In this document: positions 50,852 through 58,265 of the stretch, piece by piece | Layout: every line of letters begins with the position of its first letter | How positions within the stretch are numbered: the stretch's first letter is position 1 | NCBI GenBank assembly: GCA_963835525.1 | Contig: CAWIFM010000008.1 | Location: 1,178,001 to 1,242,000 of the forward strand | Reading direction: 5' to 3' | DNA from: DASSUW01 sp963835525 | Lineage (GTDB): Bacteria > Actinomycetota > Thermoleophilia > Solirubrobacterales > Solirubrobacteraceae | Length of the DNA stretch: 64,000 nt | The notes under the pieces: model-generated | What the model was told of the DNA's origin: nothing | Databases searched by the model: none | The model's input: only the letters and a program-made list of their open reading frames with translations | Translations under genes and position numbers: made by a program

Positions 50852-51480
50852 CCGTAGAGCTCCGCGTCTACCTGCCGATCCCCGAGCTGGGCCGGCAGTT
50901 CGCGGCGTACCTCGGCACGCCGCTGCGGGCGCGCGGCTACCCGCCGATCGAGGGCGACCACGCCCTGATCGTCGAGGTCGCGCCCGCCCTGGCGATCGAG
51001 CGCGTGATCGACCTGGCGCTCAAGGCCGTGCCCGAGGTCGAGCCCGGGATCCACTACGTCGAGCGCCAGTTCGGCGTGCTCGAGGTCCACTCGCGCGAGC
51101 CGGCCGACGTGCAGAAGGCGGGCGAGGCGATCCTCGCCGGGATCGGGGCGAAGGCCGAGGACGGGCTGCGGCCGCGGATCCTCTACACCGACGTGATCGA
51201 GGACGTCACCGACCAGCACGCGGTGATCGTCAACCGCAACCGCGAGGCCTCGATGCTGCTCCCGGGCCAGACGCTGCTGGTCGTCGAGATGGTCCCCGCG
51301 CTGTTCGCCGCCGTCGCCGCCAACGCCGCCGAGCGCGCCGCGCCGGAGCTCACGCTGGTCACCGTCTCGATGATCGGCGCCGCCGGCCGCGTCTATCTCG
51401 CGGGCGCGACCCCGGATATCGTCCGCGCACGAGAGGAGATCACCCGCGTGCTGGAGGACGTCGCGGGACGCGAACACTGA
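50848..51480 (+). CDS. BMC-T shell protein (tandem BMC domains), second copy
   Basis: A 210-residue tandem-domain BMC protein paralogous to the one at 49270. The first module includes ALIVEVAPALAIERVIDLAL and FGVLEVHSRE; the second includes LVVEMVPALFAAVAANAAER and SMIGAAGRVYLAGATPDIVR. GTG at 50848 overlaps the BMC-H stop (GTGA), which fixes the gene boundary hidden by the frameshift. Two different BMC-T proteins suggest separate pore types, such as metabolite versus cofactor passage. Confidence 0.78.
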   Translation: MTVELRVYLPIPELGRQFAAYLGTPLRARGYPPIEGDHALIVEVAPALAIERVIDLALKAVPEVEPGIHYVERQFGVLEVHSREPADVQKAGEAILAGIGAKAEDGLRPRILYTDVIEDVTDQHAVIVNRNREASMLLPGQTLLVVEMVPALFAAVAANAAERAAPELTLVTVSMIGAAGRVYLAGATPDIVRAREEITRVLEDVAGREH

Positions 51481-52418
51481 TGATCGAGGAAGCACTGTCG
51501 CGCTTCGCCCTGTCGCCCGGCGCGACGGCTGAGCTCTGCAACGTCTCCGAGAACCACACGTACCGCGTCGAGGACCCGGAGAAGGGCACCTTCGCGCTGC
51601 GCGTCCACCGTCCCGGATACCGCACGGCCCACCAGATCGAGTGCGAGCTGCAGTGGGTCGACGCCCTGCGCGAGCACGGCGCCGTCGACACTTGCGTTCC
51701 GGTCGCGGCGCCCTCCGGCGAGCGCGTCGTGGACCTCGGCACGCACAACGTGGTGCTGTGGGAGTGGCTGCCGGGAGCCGAGCCGGACCCCGAGGGTGAC
51801 GAGGTGATCGCCGGCTTCCGGATGCTGGGCGCCGTGTCCGCCCGCATGCACGCGCACGCCCGCGCGTGGAGCCGGCCCGCGGGCTTCGACCGCCCGGTCT
51901 GGGACTTCGCGCACACGCTCGGCTCGGAGGGCTACTGGGGCCTGTGGCAGGACGGCCTCGGCATGGGCGCCGAGGAGCTGGCCCTGCTCGAGCGGCTCGC
52001 GGCGACGATCGAGTCGCGGCTGCGCGCCTACGGCCAGGGCGAGGACCGCTTCGGGCTCGTCCACGCCGACATCCGGCTCGCCAACCTGCTGGTCGAGGAC
52101 GGCCACGTGCGCGTGATCGACTTCGACGACAGCGGCTTCGCGTGGTTCATGTACGACTTCGCGACCACCGTGTCGTTCATGGAGGAGCACCCGCGCGTGC
52201 CCGAGCTGCGCGAGGCGTGGCTGGAGGGCTACCGGTCGGTGGCGCCGCTCGACGCGGCCGACGAGGCCGAGCTCGACACCTTCGTGATGCTCCGCCGGCT
52301 CCTGCTCGTCGCCTGGATCGGCTCGCACCACACGTTCGCGACGGAGGCCGCCGAGCTCGGCGCCGGCTTCACCACGGTCACCTGCGAGCTCGCCGAGCGT
52401 TATCTCTCGACTCGATAG
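51480..52418 (+). CDS. APH-family kinase of the microcompartment operon (probable 1-amino-2-propanol kinase)
   Basis: A 312-residue APH/ChoK-fold kinase. The catalytic loop is FGLVHADIRLANLL (H-x-D-x4-N) and the metal-binding DFD is in VRVIDFDDSGFAWFMYD. In RMM-type loci a kinase of this fold phosphorylates the amino-alcohol before the PLP lyase acts. The start overlaps the BMC-T stop (TGATGA). No targeting helix is seen at either end, so it may work on the outside of the shell. Substrate is inferred from context. Confidence 0.82.
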   Translation: MIEEALSRFALSPGATAELCNVSENHTYRVEDPEKGTFALRVHRPGYRTAHQIECELQWVDALREHGAVDTCVPVAAPSGERVVDLGTHNVVLWEWLPGAEPDPEGDEVIAGFRMLGAVSARMHAHARAWSRPAGFDRPVWDFAHTLGSEGYWGLWQDGLGMGAEELALLERLAATIESRLRAYGQGEDRFGLVHADIRLANLLVEDGHVRVIDFDDSGFAWFMYDFATTVSFMEEHPRVPELREAWLEGYRSVAPLDAADEAELDTFVMLRRLLLVAWIGSHHTFATEAAELGAGFTTVTCELAERYLSTR

Positions 52419-52428
52419 GAGGCCCAGC

Positions 52429-53193
52429 TTGTTCACCCCGCTCACCGGCCGCACCGTCCTCGTCACGGGCGGCACCAAGGGCATCGGCAAGGGCATCGCG
52501 CGCGTCTTCGCCGGCGCGGGCGCGAAGGTCGCGGTGGCCGGCCGCGGCTCCGAGGCCGGCGAGGCGGCGGCCGCGGAGCTCGGCGCGACGTACATCCAGG
52601 CGGACGTCGGCGTCGCCGCCGACTGCGAGCGCATGGCCGCGGAGGTCAGGGAGCGCCTCGGCGGCATCGACGTCCTGTGCGCGAACGCCGGAGTGTTCCC
52701 CGACGTCAAGCTCGAGGACATGAGCGAGGCGGACATCGACGCGATCTTCGCGACCAACGTCAAGGGCACGATGCTCTCGGTCAAGGCCTGCATGCCGGCG
52801 CTGGAGCAGAGCGGCCACGGGCGCGTGATCCTCACGTCCTCGATCACCGGCCCGATCACCGGCTACCCCGGCTGGTCCCACTACGGCGCCACCAAGGCCG
52901 CACAGCTCGGCTTCCTGCGCACCGCGGCGATCGAGCTCGCGCCGAAGGGCATCACGATCAACGCGGTCATGCCCGGCAACATCGAGACCGAGGGGCTCGA
53001 CGAGCTGGGGCCGGAGTACCGGCACGCCATGGAGTCCTCGATCCCGCAGAAGAAGCTCGGCAAGGTCGAGGACATCGGCTACGCGGCGCTGTTCTTCGCC
53101 ACCGACGAGGCGGGCTACATCACCGGCCAGACGATCGTGGTCGACGGCGGGCAGGTGCTGCCGGAGTCGCCGATGGCGATGGAAGCGATGTGA
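52429..53193 (+). CDS. Short-chain dehydrogenase (probable 1-amino-2-propanol dehydrogenase)
   Basis: A 254-residue classical SDR: the cofactor loop TGGTKGIGKGIA (residues 13-24), catalytic S138, Y152 and K156 (YGATK), and LCANAGVF as the NNAG-type motif. It should interconvert aminoacetone and 1-amino-2-propanol, as described for the RMM locus of Mycobacterium. TTG start at 52429 is supported by AGGAGG seven bases upstream. Stop overlaps the GntR start. Confidence 0.85.
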   Translation: MFTPLTGRTVLVTGGTKGIGKGIARVFAGAGAKVAVAGRGSEAGEAAAAELGATYIQADVGVAADCERMAAEVRERLGGIDVLCANAGVFPDVKLEDMSEADIDAIFATNVKGTMLSVKACMPALEQSGHGRVILTSSITGPITGYPGWSHYGATKAAQLGFLRTAAIELAPKGITINAVMPGNIETEGLDELGPEYRHAMESSIPQKKLGKVEDIGYAALFFATDEAGYITGQTIVVDGGQVLPESPMAMEAM

Positions 53194-53918
53194 GCGACCT
53201 TTCGCTCGGCCCGACCGCGCGCGCCGCTCGCGACCGGCTGCTGGACGAGCTCGGCGCGCCCGGCGAGCGGCTCGGGGCCGAGCGGGACCTGGCGGAGCGG
53301 TACGGAGTTTCGCGCTCGACGATCCGGGCCGCGCTGGCCGACCTCGAGCGCAACGGCGTCGTGCGGCGCGCGCGGGGGCGGGCGGGCGGGATCTTCGTCG
53401 CCGAGCGCAAGGTCGAGCGCGACCTCACGAGCCTGACGAGCCTGCCGTACTACCTGCGCCGCCAGGGCTTCGAGTCCGACGCGCGCGTGCTGTCGACGGC
53501 GACGCTCGAGGCCGACGCCGACACCGCGGCGGCGCTGGGCGTCGAGCTCGTGCTCGAGGTGGTGCGCGTGCGGCTCGCCGACGGCGAGCCGATCTCGCTC
53601 GAGCGGGCGAGCTTCCCGGCCGAGCGGTTCCCGGGCCTGCTCGACCGCTCGCTGTCCGGATCGCTGTACGAGCTGCTTCAGTCCGAGTACGCACTCGAGC
53701 CCGGCGAGGCGGAGGAGCGGATCGAGGTGGTGGCGGCCGGCGCCGGCGAGGCGCGGCTGCTCGGGGTCGCGCGCGGGGCACCGCTCCTGACCGTCGCGCG
53801 CACGACGTGGGACGCCGACGGCCGGCCGTTCGAGCGCTCGCACGATCTCTTCCGCGGCGACCGAGCCCGGATCGTGGTGCGAGCACGCTCGGTGGGCGCG
53901 GCCGTGCAGGTCTTGTGA
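53190..53918 (+). CDS. GntR-family regulator (HutC/UTRA type)
   Basis: A 242-residue regulator. The winged-helix domain shows LGAERDLAERYGVSRSTIRA followed by LADLERNGVVRRARGRAG. The C-terminal UTRA ligand domain shows VLEVVRVRLADGEPISLERA and GVARGAPLLTVARTTWDADG. GTG at 53190 overlaps the SDR stop. It likely senses an operon metabolite and controls the promoters at 46480 and 53956-53979, which share the TTGGNCCAA site. Confidence 0.87.
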   Translation: MSDLSLGPTARAARDRLLDELGAPGERLGAERDLAERYGVSRSTIRAALADLERNGVVRRARGRAGGIFVAERKVERDLTSLTSLPYYLRRQGFESDARVLSTATLEADADTAAALGVELVLEVVRVRLADGEPISLERASFPAERFPGLLDRSLSGSLYELLQSEYALEPGEAEERIEVVAAGAGEARLLGVARGAPLLTVARTTWDADGRPFERSHDLFRGDRARIVVRARSVGAAVQVL

Positions 53919-53955
53919 CGCTTGCCACATCGCCCCCGCAGGTGGTTCAATGCCC

Positions 53956-53979
53956 AAGTCGTCGGACAACTTGGTCCAA
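53956..53979. promoter_or_regulatory. Composite operator upstream of the microcompartment permease
   Basis: AAGTCGTCGGACAACTT (53956-53972) is an imperfect palindrome (two mismatched pairs) and is followed at once by the 9-base palindrome TTGGTCCAA (53971-53979). The first resembles the perfect palindrome AGTTGTCTGACAACT at 56437; the second is the reverse complement of TTGGACCAA at 46480. The permease start lies 26 bases downstream, after GGAACGGAGAGAGGGG. Confidence 0.6.
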
Positions 53980-54005
53980 CCGAGGGAACGGAGAGAGGGG
54001 AGCTG

Positions 54006-55553
54006 ATGTCCACCACGCAGCCGGACACACGGGTCGAGGCGCACCACGCGGGCATGGTCGAGTCCGTCTCGGTGGCCGATTCCGGGGTCGACCGACTGAA
54101 GCCCGGGGCCATCGGCCTGATGGGCGTGATCTTCATCGCGGTGACGGGCGCCGCGCCGATCTCCGCGATGCTCTTCAACGTGCCGTTCGCCGTCGGCTTC
54201 GGCACCGGCCTCTATACGCCGGCCGCGTTCCTGTTCGCGACGATCATCCTCACGATCTTCTCGATCGGCTACGTCGCGATGGCGCGCAAGATCCGCGCCA
54301 CCGGCGGCTTCTACACGCTCATCTCGCACGGCCTCGGTCGTGAGCTCGGGCTGGCGACCGGCATCTGCGGCGCGCTCGCCTACACGCTGTTCGAGGTCTC
54401 GCTGCTCGGCGGGTTCTCGTACTTCGCGGTGACGAACTTCGAGTCGTGGTTCGGCTGGGAGATCCCGTGGATCCTGTTCGGCGTCGGCGCCGCCCTGCTG
54501 ATCAGCGTGTTGTGCTGGTTCGACGTCGAGCTGTCGGTGAAGGTGCTCGGCACCGCGCTGATCGGCGAGCTCGTCATCCTCGCGATCTTCGACGTCGTGG
54601 TCTTCGGGTCGGGCGGCAGCGAGGCCAGCGGCATCCAGTGGGAATCGCTCAACATGTTCAAGCTGACCGACCCGGGCGTCGGCCTGGCCGCGGGGGTCGG
54701 CCTCTTCCTCGCCTTCTGGTCATGGGTGGGATTCGAGGCCGTGCCCAACTACGCCGAGGAGTCGCGTAACCCGAAGATGATCATCGTCCGCGCGACGCTG
54801 ATCTCGGTCATCGGCCTGGGGATCCTCTACGTCATCACCTCGCTGGCCTTCGTCTCCGCCTACCCGGAGTCGTCGCTCATCGAGGACGCGCAGAACCCGG
54901 CCGGCCCGTTCTTCCTCGCCATGGGCGAGTACGGCAACCAGTTCTTCGTGCACGTGATGGAGGTGTTCATCCTCACCGGCTCGTTCGCGTGCGCGATGGC
55001 ATTCCACAACGCGGCCATGCGCTACTACTACGCGATGGGCCGGGAGGAGATCCTGCCCAAGGCGCTCGGCAGGACGCACCCGACGCACAAGTCGCCGTAC
55101 GTGGCGAGCGTGTTCCAGACGGTGATCGCCCTGGCGCTCGTGCTGGCCTGGGGCATCGGCTCCGGGTTCGGCTTCGGCGCCGGGTTCGACACCGCCTACG
55201 TCCGCATCTACACGATGATGGCGGTGCAGGGCGTGGTGTGGCTGATGGCCATCCAGACGATCTGCGCACTGGCCGTGATCGTCTGGCACCGGCGCCACAA
55301 GCACCCCGACTCGTTCTGGGTCGTCGTGGTGGCCCCGATCATCGCCATCGTCGGCCAGGTGTTCGCGCTCTACCTGCTGTTCGCGAACATCGACGTGCTC
55401 GCCGGCACGATCGGCTACGCCGACCTGATCAAGTGGATCGCGATCGTGGGCGTGCTCATCTCGCTGGGCTACGCGTTCTGGCTCAAGCGGACCAACCGCA
55501 AGAAGTTCGACATGATCGGCCGCATGATCGACGAGGGGGAGACCGTCCTCTAG
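54006..55553 (+). CDS. APC-family amino acid/amine permease of the microcompartment operon
   Basis: A 515-residue transporter with 12 or more membrane segments. The APC opening is LKPGAIGLMGVIFIAVTGAA, a second conserved loop is FLAFWSWVGFEAVPNYAEES, and a C-terminal pair of helices extends beyond the usual 12. It probably imports the amino-alcohol or aminoacetone precursor. It has its own promoter with two operators (53956-53979) although on the same strand as the operon, and a strong hairpin follows its stop. Substrate is inferred from context. Confidence 0.86.
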   Translation: MSTTQPDTRVEAHHAGMVESVSVADSGVDRLKPGAIGLMGVIFIAVTGAAPISAMLFNVPFAVGFGTGLYTPAAFLFATIILTIFSIGYVAMARKIRATGGFYTLISHGLGRELGLATGICGALAYTLFEVSLLGGFSYFAVTNFESWFGWEIPWILFGVGAALLISVLCWFDVELSVKVLGTALIGELVILAIFDVVVFGSGGSEASGIQWESLNMFKLTDPGVGLAAGVGLFLAFWSWVGFEAVPNYAEESRNPKMIIVRATLISVIGLGILYVITSLAFVSAYPESSLIEDAQNPAGPFFLAMGEYGNQFFVHVMEVFILTGSFACAMAFHNAAMRYYYAMGREEILPKALGRTHPTHKSPYVASVFQTVIALALVLAWGIGSGFGFGAGFDTAYVRIYTMMAVQGVVWLMAIQTICALAVIVWHRRHKHPDSFWVVVVAPIIAIVGQVFALYLLFANIDVLAGTIGYADLIKWIAIVGVLISLGYAFWLKRTNRKKFDMIGRMIDEGETVL

Positions 55554-55563
55554 GCGTTAGGTT

Positions 55564-55593
55564 CGAGACCCCGGTCGCGCGACCGGGGTCTCG
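55564..55593 (+). terminator. Strong hairpin after the microcompartment operon
   Basis: CGAGACCCCGGTC at 55564-55576, the tetramer GCGC, and GACCGGGGTCTCG at 55581-55593 form a perfect 13-base stem, ten bases after the permease stop. There is no T-run, so it is a G+C-rich terminator candidate of the kind common in actinobacteria. Confidence 0.6.
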
Positions 55594-55684
55594 GGCTCGA
55601 ACTTCGGCATTGAGGGAGTCGGGTTCGAGCCCCTCAGCGAGTCCGTGGCGAGTTCTGCTCGCATACCGAACAAAACTCGCCACG
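55593..55684. repeat. Two further perfect inverted repeats next to the terminator
   Basis: GGGCTCGAAC (55593-55602) pairs with GTTCGAGCCC (55623-55632), and CGTGGCGAGTT (55644-55654) pairs with AACTCGCCACG (55674-55684). Together with the terminator, three separate perfect stems occur within 121 bases. This is the longest stretch without a convincing gene near here (55554-55737). It looks like an intergenic repeat element rather than coding DNA. Confidence 0.6.
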
Positions 55685-55737
55685 CATCCCTGTGCGGCCG
55701 CGAAATCGGCCAACCCCGCCTCCCTACAAGCGGAAGT

Positions 55738-56416
55738 TCAGCCCGCCGCGGCCCCGGCGCCCGCGGCGTCCAGCGCCGCGGCGAGCTCGGCCTCGAGCGG
55801 ACCGCCCACCAGCTTCCCGTCCAAAGCCGCCGTGCCGATCGTGAACGCCCAGGCACCGCACGCCGTCCAACGCCCGGATGCGCTCCACGCTGTCGACCGA
55901 GCCCGCGCAGATCACCGGCAGGTCGCACGCACCGACGACCGCCCGCACCAGCGCCTCGACGTCTCCGTCATACCGATAGGCGAGCAGGTTGATCCCGTCG
56001 ACGCCCAGCGACGCGGCGCGCCTCGTGTCCTCGACGATCTCGGAGATCTCCCCGCGCAGCAGACAGGGATGCCCGACGATCTGCCCCACGTACGGCCAGA
56101 ACTTCACGCCGGTGCCGGCGAGGATCTCCTGGACGGGCTCGATCAGCGTGCCGCCGATCAGGTGGTCGGGCCGGATCTCGGCCGCCACGCGAGCGGACTG
56201 CAGCGTGTCCTCCTCGGTCTCCGAGACCACCTCGATCCAGGTCTCGTGCCCGTGCGAGCGGATGTCGTCCATCAGCGCCGCGAGCTCCTCGCGCGGCAGG
56301 CCCACGTCCTTGCAGCCGACGTGCCGGAGGCCGGTGCCGGCGACCGACGCGTAGACCTCGCGGGCGTCCGTGAGCGTCACATCGTCGCGCGTGAGCATGA
56401 AGATGAACTCGATCAT
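55738..56416 (-). pseudogene. HisA/HisF-like TIM-barrel protein with apparent frameshift
   Basis: About 225 residues of a small TIM barrel: MIEFIFMLTRDDVTLTDARE, HVGCKDVGLPREELAAL, WPYVGQIVGHPCLLRGE and NLLAYRYDGDVEALVRAVVG, with phosphate-gripper-like CAGSVDSVERIRALDG. One extra base at about 55858 breaks the frame; the alternative frame continues AWAFTIGTAALDGKLVGGPL to a stop at 55738. The enzyme activity is unknown. It is divergent from an alcohol dehydrogenase, sharing a 74-base control region, so it probably belongs to the same polyol or amine pathway. Confidence 0.72.
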
Positions 56417-56436
56417 CGGGTCCCCATCCCAGTCTG

Positions 56437-56463
56437 AGTTGTCTGACAACTGGTACGCTACCA
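56437..56463. promoter_or_regulatory. Composite operator between TIM-barrel and alcohol dehydrogenase genes
   Basis: AGTTGTCTGACAACT (56437-56451) is a perfect 15-base palindrome around a central T. TGGTACGCTACCA (56451-56463) is a second perfect inverted repeat (5-base arms) with GntR-type TGGT/ACCA ends. Their order and adjacency mirror the permease operator at 53956-53979. Two GntR genes lie nearby (53190 and 57546). Confidence 0.65.
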
Positions 56464-56490
56464 CCGGTCCAGCGGAGGAGGAGGGGCAGC

Positions 56491-57549
56491 GTGCGAGCAG
56501 CGATCTGGAACGGGCCGGGCAGCATGGAGATCGGTACCGCTCCGGATGCCGTGTGCCCCGAGGACGGGGTGCTCCTGCACGTGCTCGCGTGCGGCGTCTG
56601 CGGCACCGACGTGCGCTCGTTCTACAACGGCGACCGCCGGATCGAGGCGCCCTGGGTGCTCGGCCACGAGATCTCCGGCGAGGTGATCGAGATCGGTCCG
56701 CGCGCCGAGGCCGAGGTGGCGGCCGGCGGCATCTCCGCCGGCGACGCCGTGCACTGCATCTCGACGCTCTGGTGCGGCCGCTGCCGGATGTGCCGCGGCG
56801 GCGCCGAGAACCTGTGCCTGAACGGCGAGCTGATGGGCTTCGACCATCCCGGCGCCTACGCCGATCGCGTCGCGATCCCCAACATCGCGCTCAAGAACCT
56901 GTTCCGCATCCCCGACGGCCTGTCGCCCGCCCACGCCACGTTCGCCGACCCGCTCAGCGACGTCATCTGCGGCCACAAGGACATCGCGATCGGGCTCGAC
57001 GACGTCGTGGTCGTGATCGGCACCGGCCCGGTCGGCACCGCCCACGCCGCGCTGGCGCGGCTGCAGGGCGCCGGCCAGGTGATGCTGCTCGAGCGCGCCG
57101 CGCGCCGGCTCGAGCTCGCGCTCGACATCCTCGGCGACGAGCGCGTCGCCTACGTCGACACCGAGCAGGAGGACGGCGGCGCGGCGGTGATGCGCGTCAC
57201 CGAAGGCTTCGGCGCCGACGTCGTGATCGTCGCCTGCTCGAGCGACGTCGCGCAGCAGGAGGCGATGGAGATGGCCGCCCCGCGCGGCCGCGTCCTGTTC
57301 TTCGGCGGGCTGCCGAAGGGCACGACGCACATCCAGTTCCCCTCCAACGTCCTGCACTACCGCGAGGTCCAGGTGCACGGCTCGTACGCCTCGCGTCACC
57401 GCGACCAGGTCGCGGCGCTGGACATGTTGGCCTCCGACGCAGGCGGCATCCGCTCGGTGGTCTCGGACATCATCGGCCTCGACGAGACGCCCGACGCCTT
57501 CCCGCGCATCCGCGCCGGGGAGGCTCTGAAGGTCGTCGTGGCGCCGTGA
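56491..57549 (+). CDS. Zinc-dependent alcohol (polyol) dehydrogenase, MDR family
   Basis: A 352-residue medium-chain dehydrogenase. Catalytic zinc ligands are in ACGVCGTDVRSF and LGHEISGEV; the structural zinc lobe is CGRCRMCRGGAENLC. The NAD site is VVVIGTGPVGTAHAAL. It is of the sorbitol/threonine dehydrogenase kind and oxidises a secondary alcohol. GTG start behind GGAGGAGGAGGGG. It is first in an operon with GntR, FGGY kinase, GlpD and GlpK, all overlapping by 4-8 bases. Substrate unknown. Confidence 0.87.
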   Translation: MRAAIWNGPGSMEIGTAPDAVCPEDGVLLHVLACGVCGTDVRSFYNGDRRIEAPWVLGHEISGEVIEIGPRAEAEVAAGGISAGDAVHCISTLWCGRCRMCRGGAENLCLNGELMGFDHPGAYADRVAIPNIALKNLFRIPDGLSPAHATFADPLSDVICGHKDIAIGLDDVVVVIGTGPVGTAHAALARLQGAGQVMLLERAARRLELALDILGDERVAYVDTEQEDGGAAVMRVTEGFGADVVIVACSSDVAQQEAMEMAAPRGRVLFFGGLPKGTTHIQFPSNVLHYREVQVHGSYASRHRDQVAALDMLASDAGGIRSVVSDIIGLDETPDAFPRIRAGEALKVVVAP

Positions 57550-58265
57550 AGATCTCGCTCCGCCACAGCCTCGCCGAGGAGCTGCGGACGCGCATCCTCG
57601 CCGGCGAGTGGCGGCCGGGCGAGCGGCTGCCGTCGGAGCCCGAGCTGGCGCGCCGGCGGTTCGTCTCGCGCTCGTCGATGCGCGCGGCGATCACCGTGCT
57701 CGAGGAGGACGGGTTCGTCAGCCGCAAGCACGGGTCGGGGACCTACGTATCGCACCGGCCGGCGCTGCCGAACGACCTCGGGCGCAACTTCGGCGTCTCC
57801 TCGATGATCGCGCGCAGCGGGATGCTTCCGGGCTCGGTGGAGGAGAGCGCGGGCGCCGTTCCCGCGCCAGCCGCCGTGGCCGAGGCGCTCGGCGTCGAGG
57901 AGGGGTCCCCCGTGAGCTCGCTCCGCCGCGTGCGCACCGCCGACGGGCGGCGGGTGGTCGACGTCAACGACTGGTGCCGGACCGAGCACCTGTCGCCCGA
58001 GGACCTCGCCGAGCTCGGCGAGGGCTCGATCTACACGGCGCTCGCGGAACGCGGCCTCGCCGTCGACCACGGCGTCGCCCAGCTCACGCCGCGCAACGCG
58101 GACGGCGACGTCGCCCGCCGGCTCGACGTGCCGGCCGGCGCGCTGCTGATCACGATCGACCAGGTCGACAGCACCGCCGACGGCGTGCCGGTGCTCGTCT
58201 CGCGCGAGCACCACATCGCCGACGCCTTCACCTTCACGGTCCTGCGGCGCGGTCCCGGTGACTGA
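57546..58265 (+). CDS. GntR-family regulator (UTRA type) of the polyol operon
   Basis: A 239-residue GntR/HutC regulator. The HTH is seen in LAEELRTRILAGEWRPGERL, LPSEPELARRRFVSRSSMRA and HGSGTYV; the UTRA domain in SPVSSLRRVRTADGRRVVDV and a final ADGVPVLVSREHHIADAF. GTG start overlaps the alcohol dehydrogenase stop (GTGA). Being the second gene of its own operon, it probably acts at the palindromes at 56437-56463. Confidence 0.87.
   Translation: MKISLRHSLAEELRTRILAGEWRPGERLPSEPELARRRFVSRSSMRAAITVLEEDGFVSRKHGSGTYVSHRPALPNDLGRNFGVSSMIARSGMLPGSVEESAGAVPAPAAVAEALGVEEGSPVSSLRRVRTADGRRVVDVNDWCRTEHLSPEDLAELGEGSIYTALAERGLAVDHGVAQLTPRNADGDVARRLDVPAGALLITIDQVDSTADGVPVLVSREHHIADAFTFTVLRRGPGD

Noticed and set aside
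50572..51480. Single 302-residue BMC fusion protein
   Set aside because: The out-of-frame BMC-H ending VHVIPRPH and the GTGA overlap show two separate genes joined by a one-base insertion.
55611..55645. tRNA T-arm-like sequence (GGGTTCGAGCCC)
   Set aside because: No acceptor, D or anticodon arms fit around it; the bases are part of an inverted repeat with GGGCTCGAAC.
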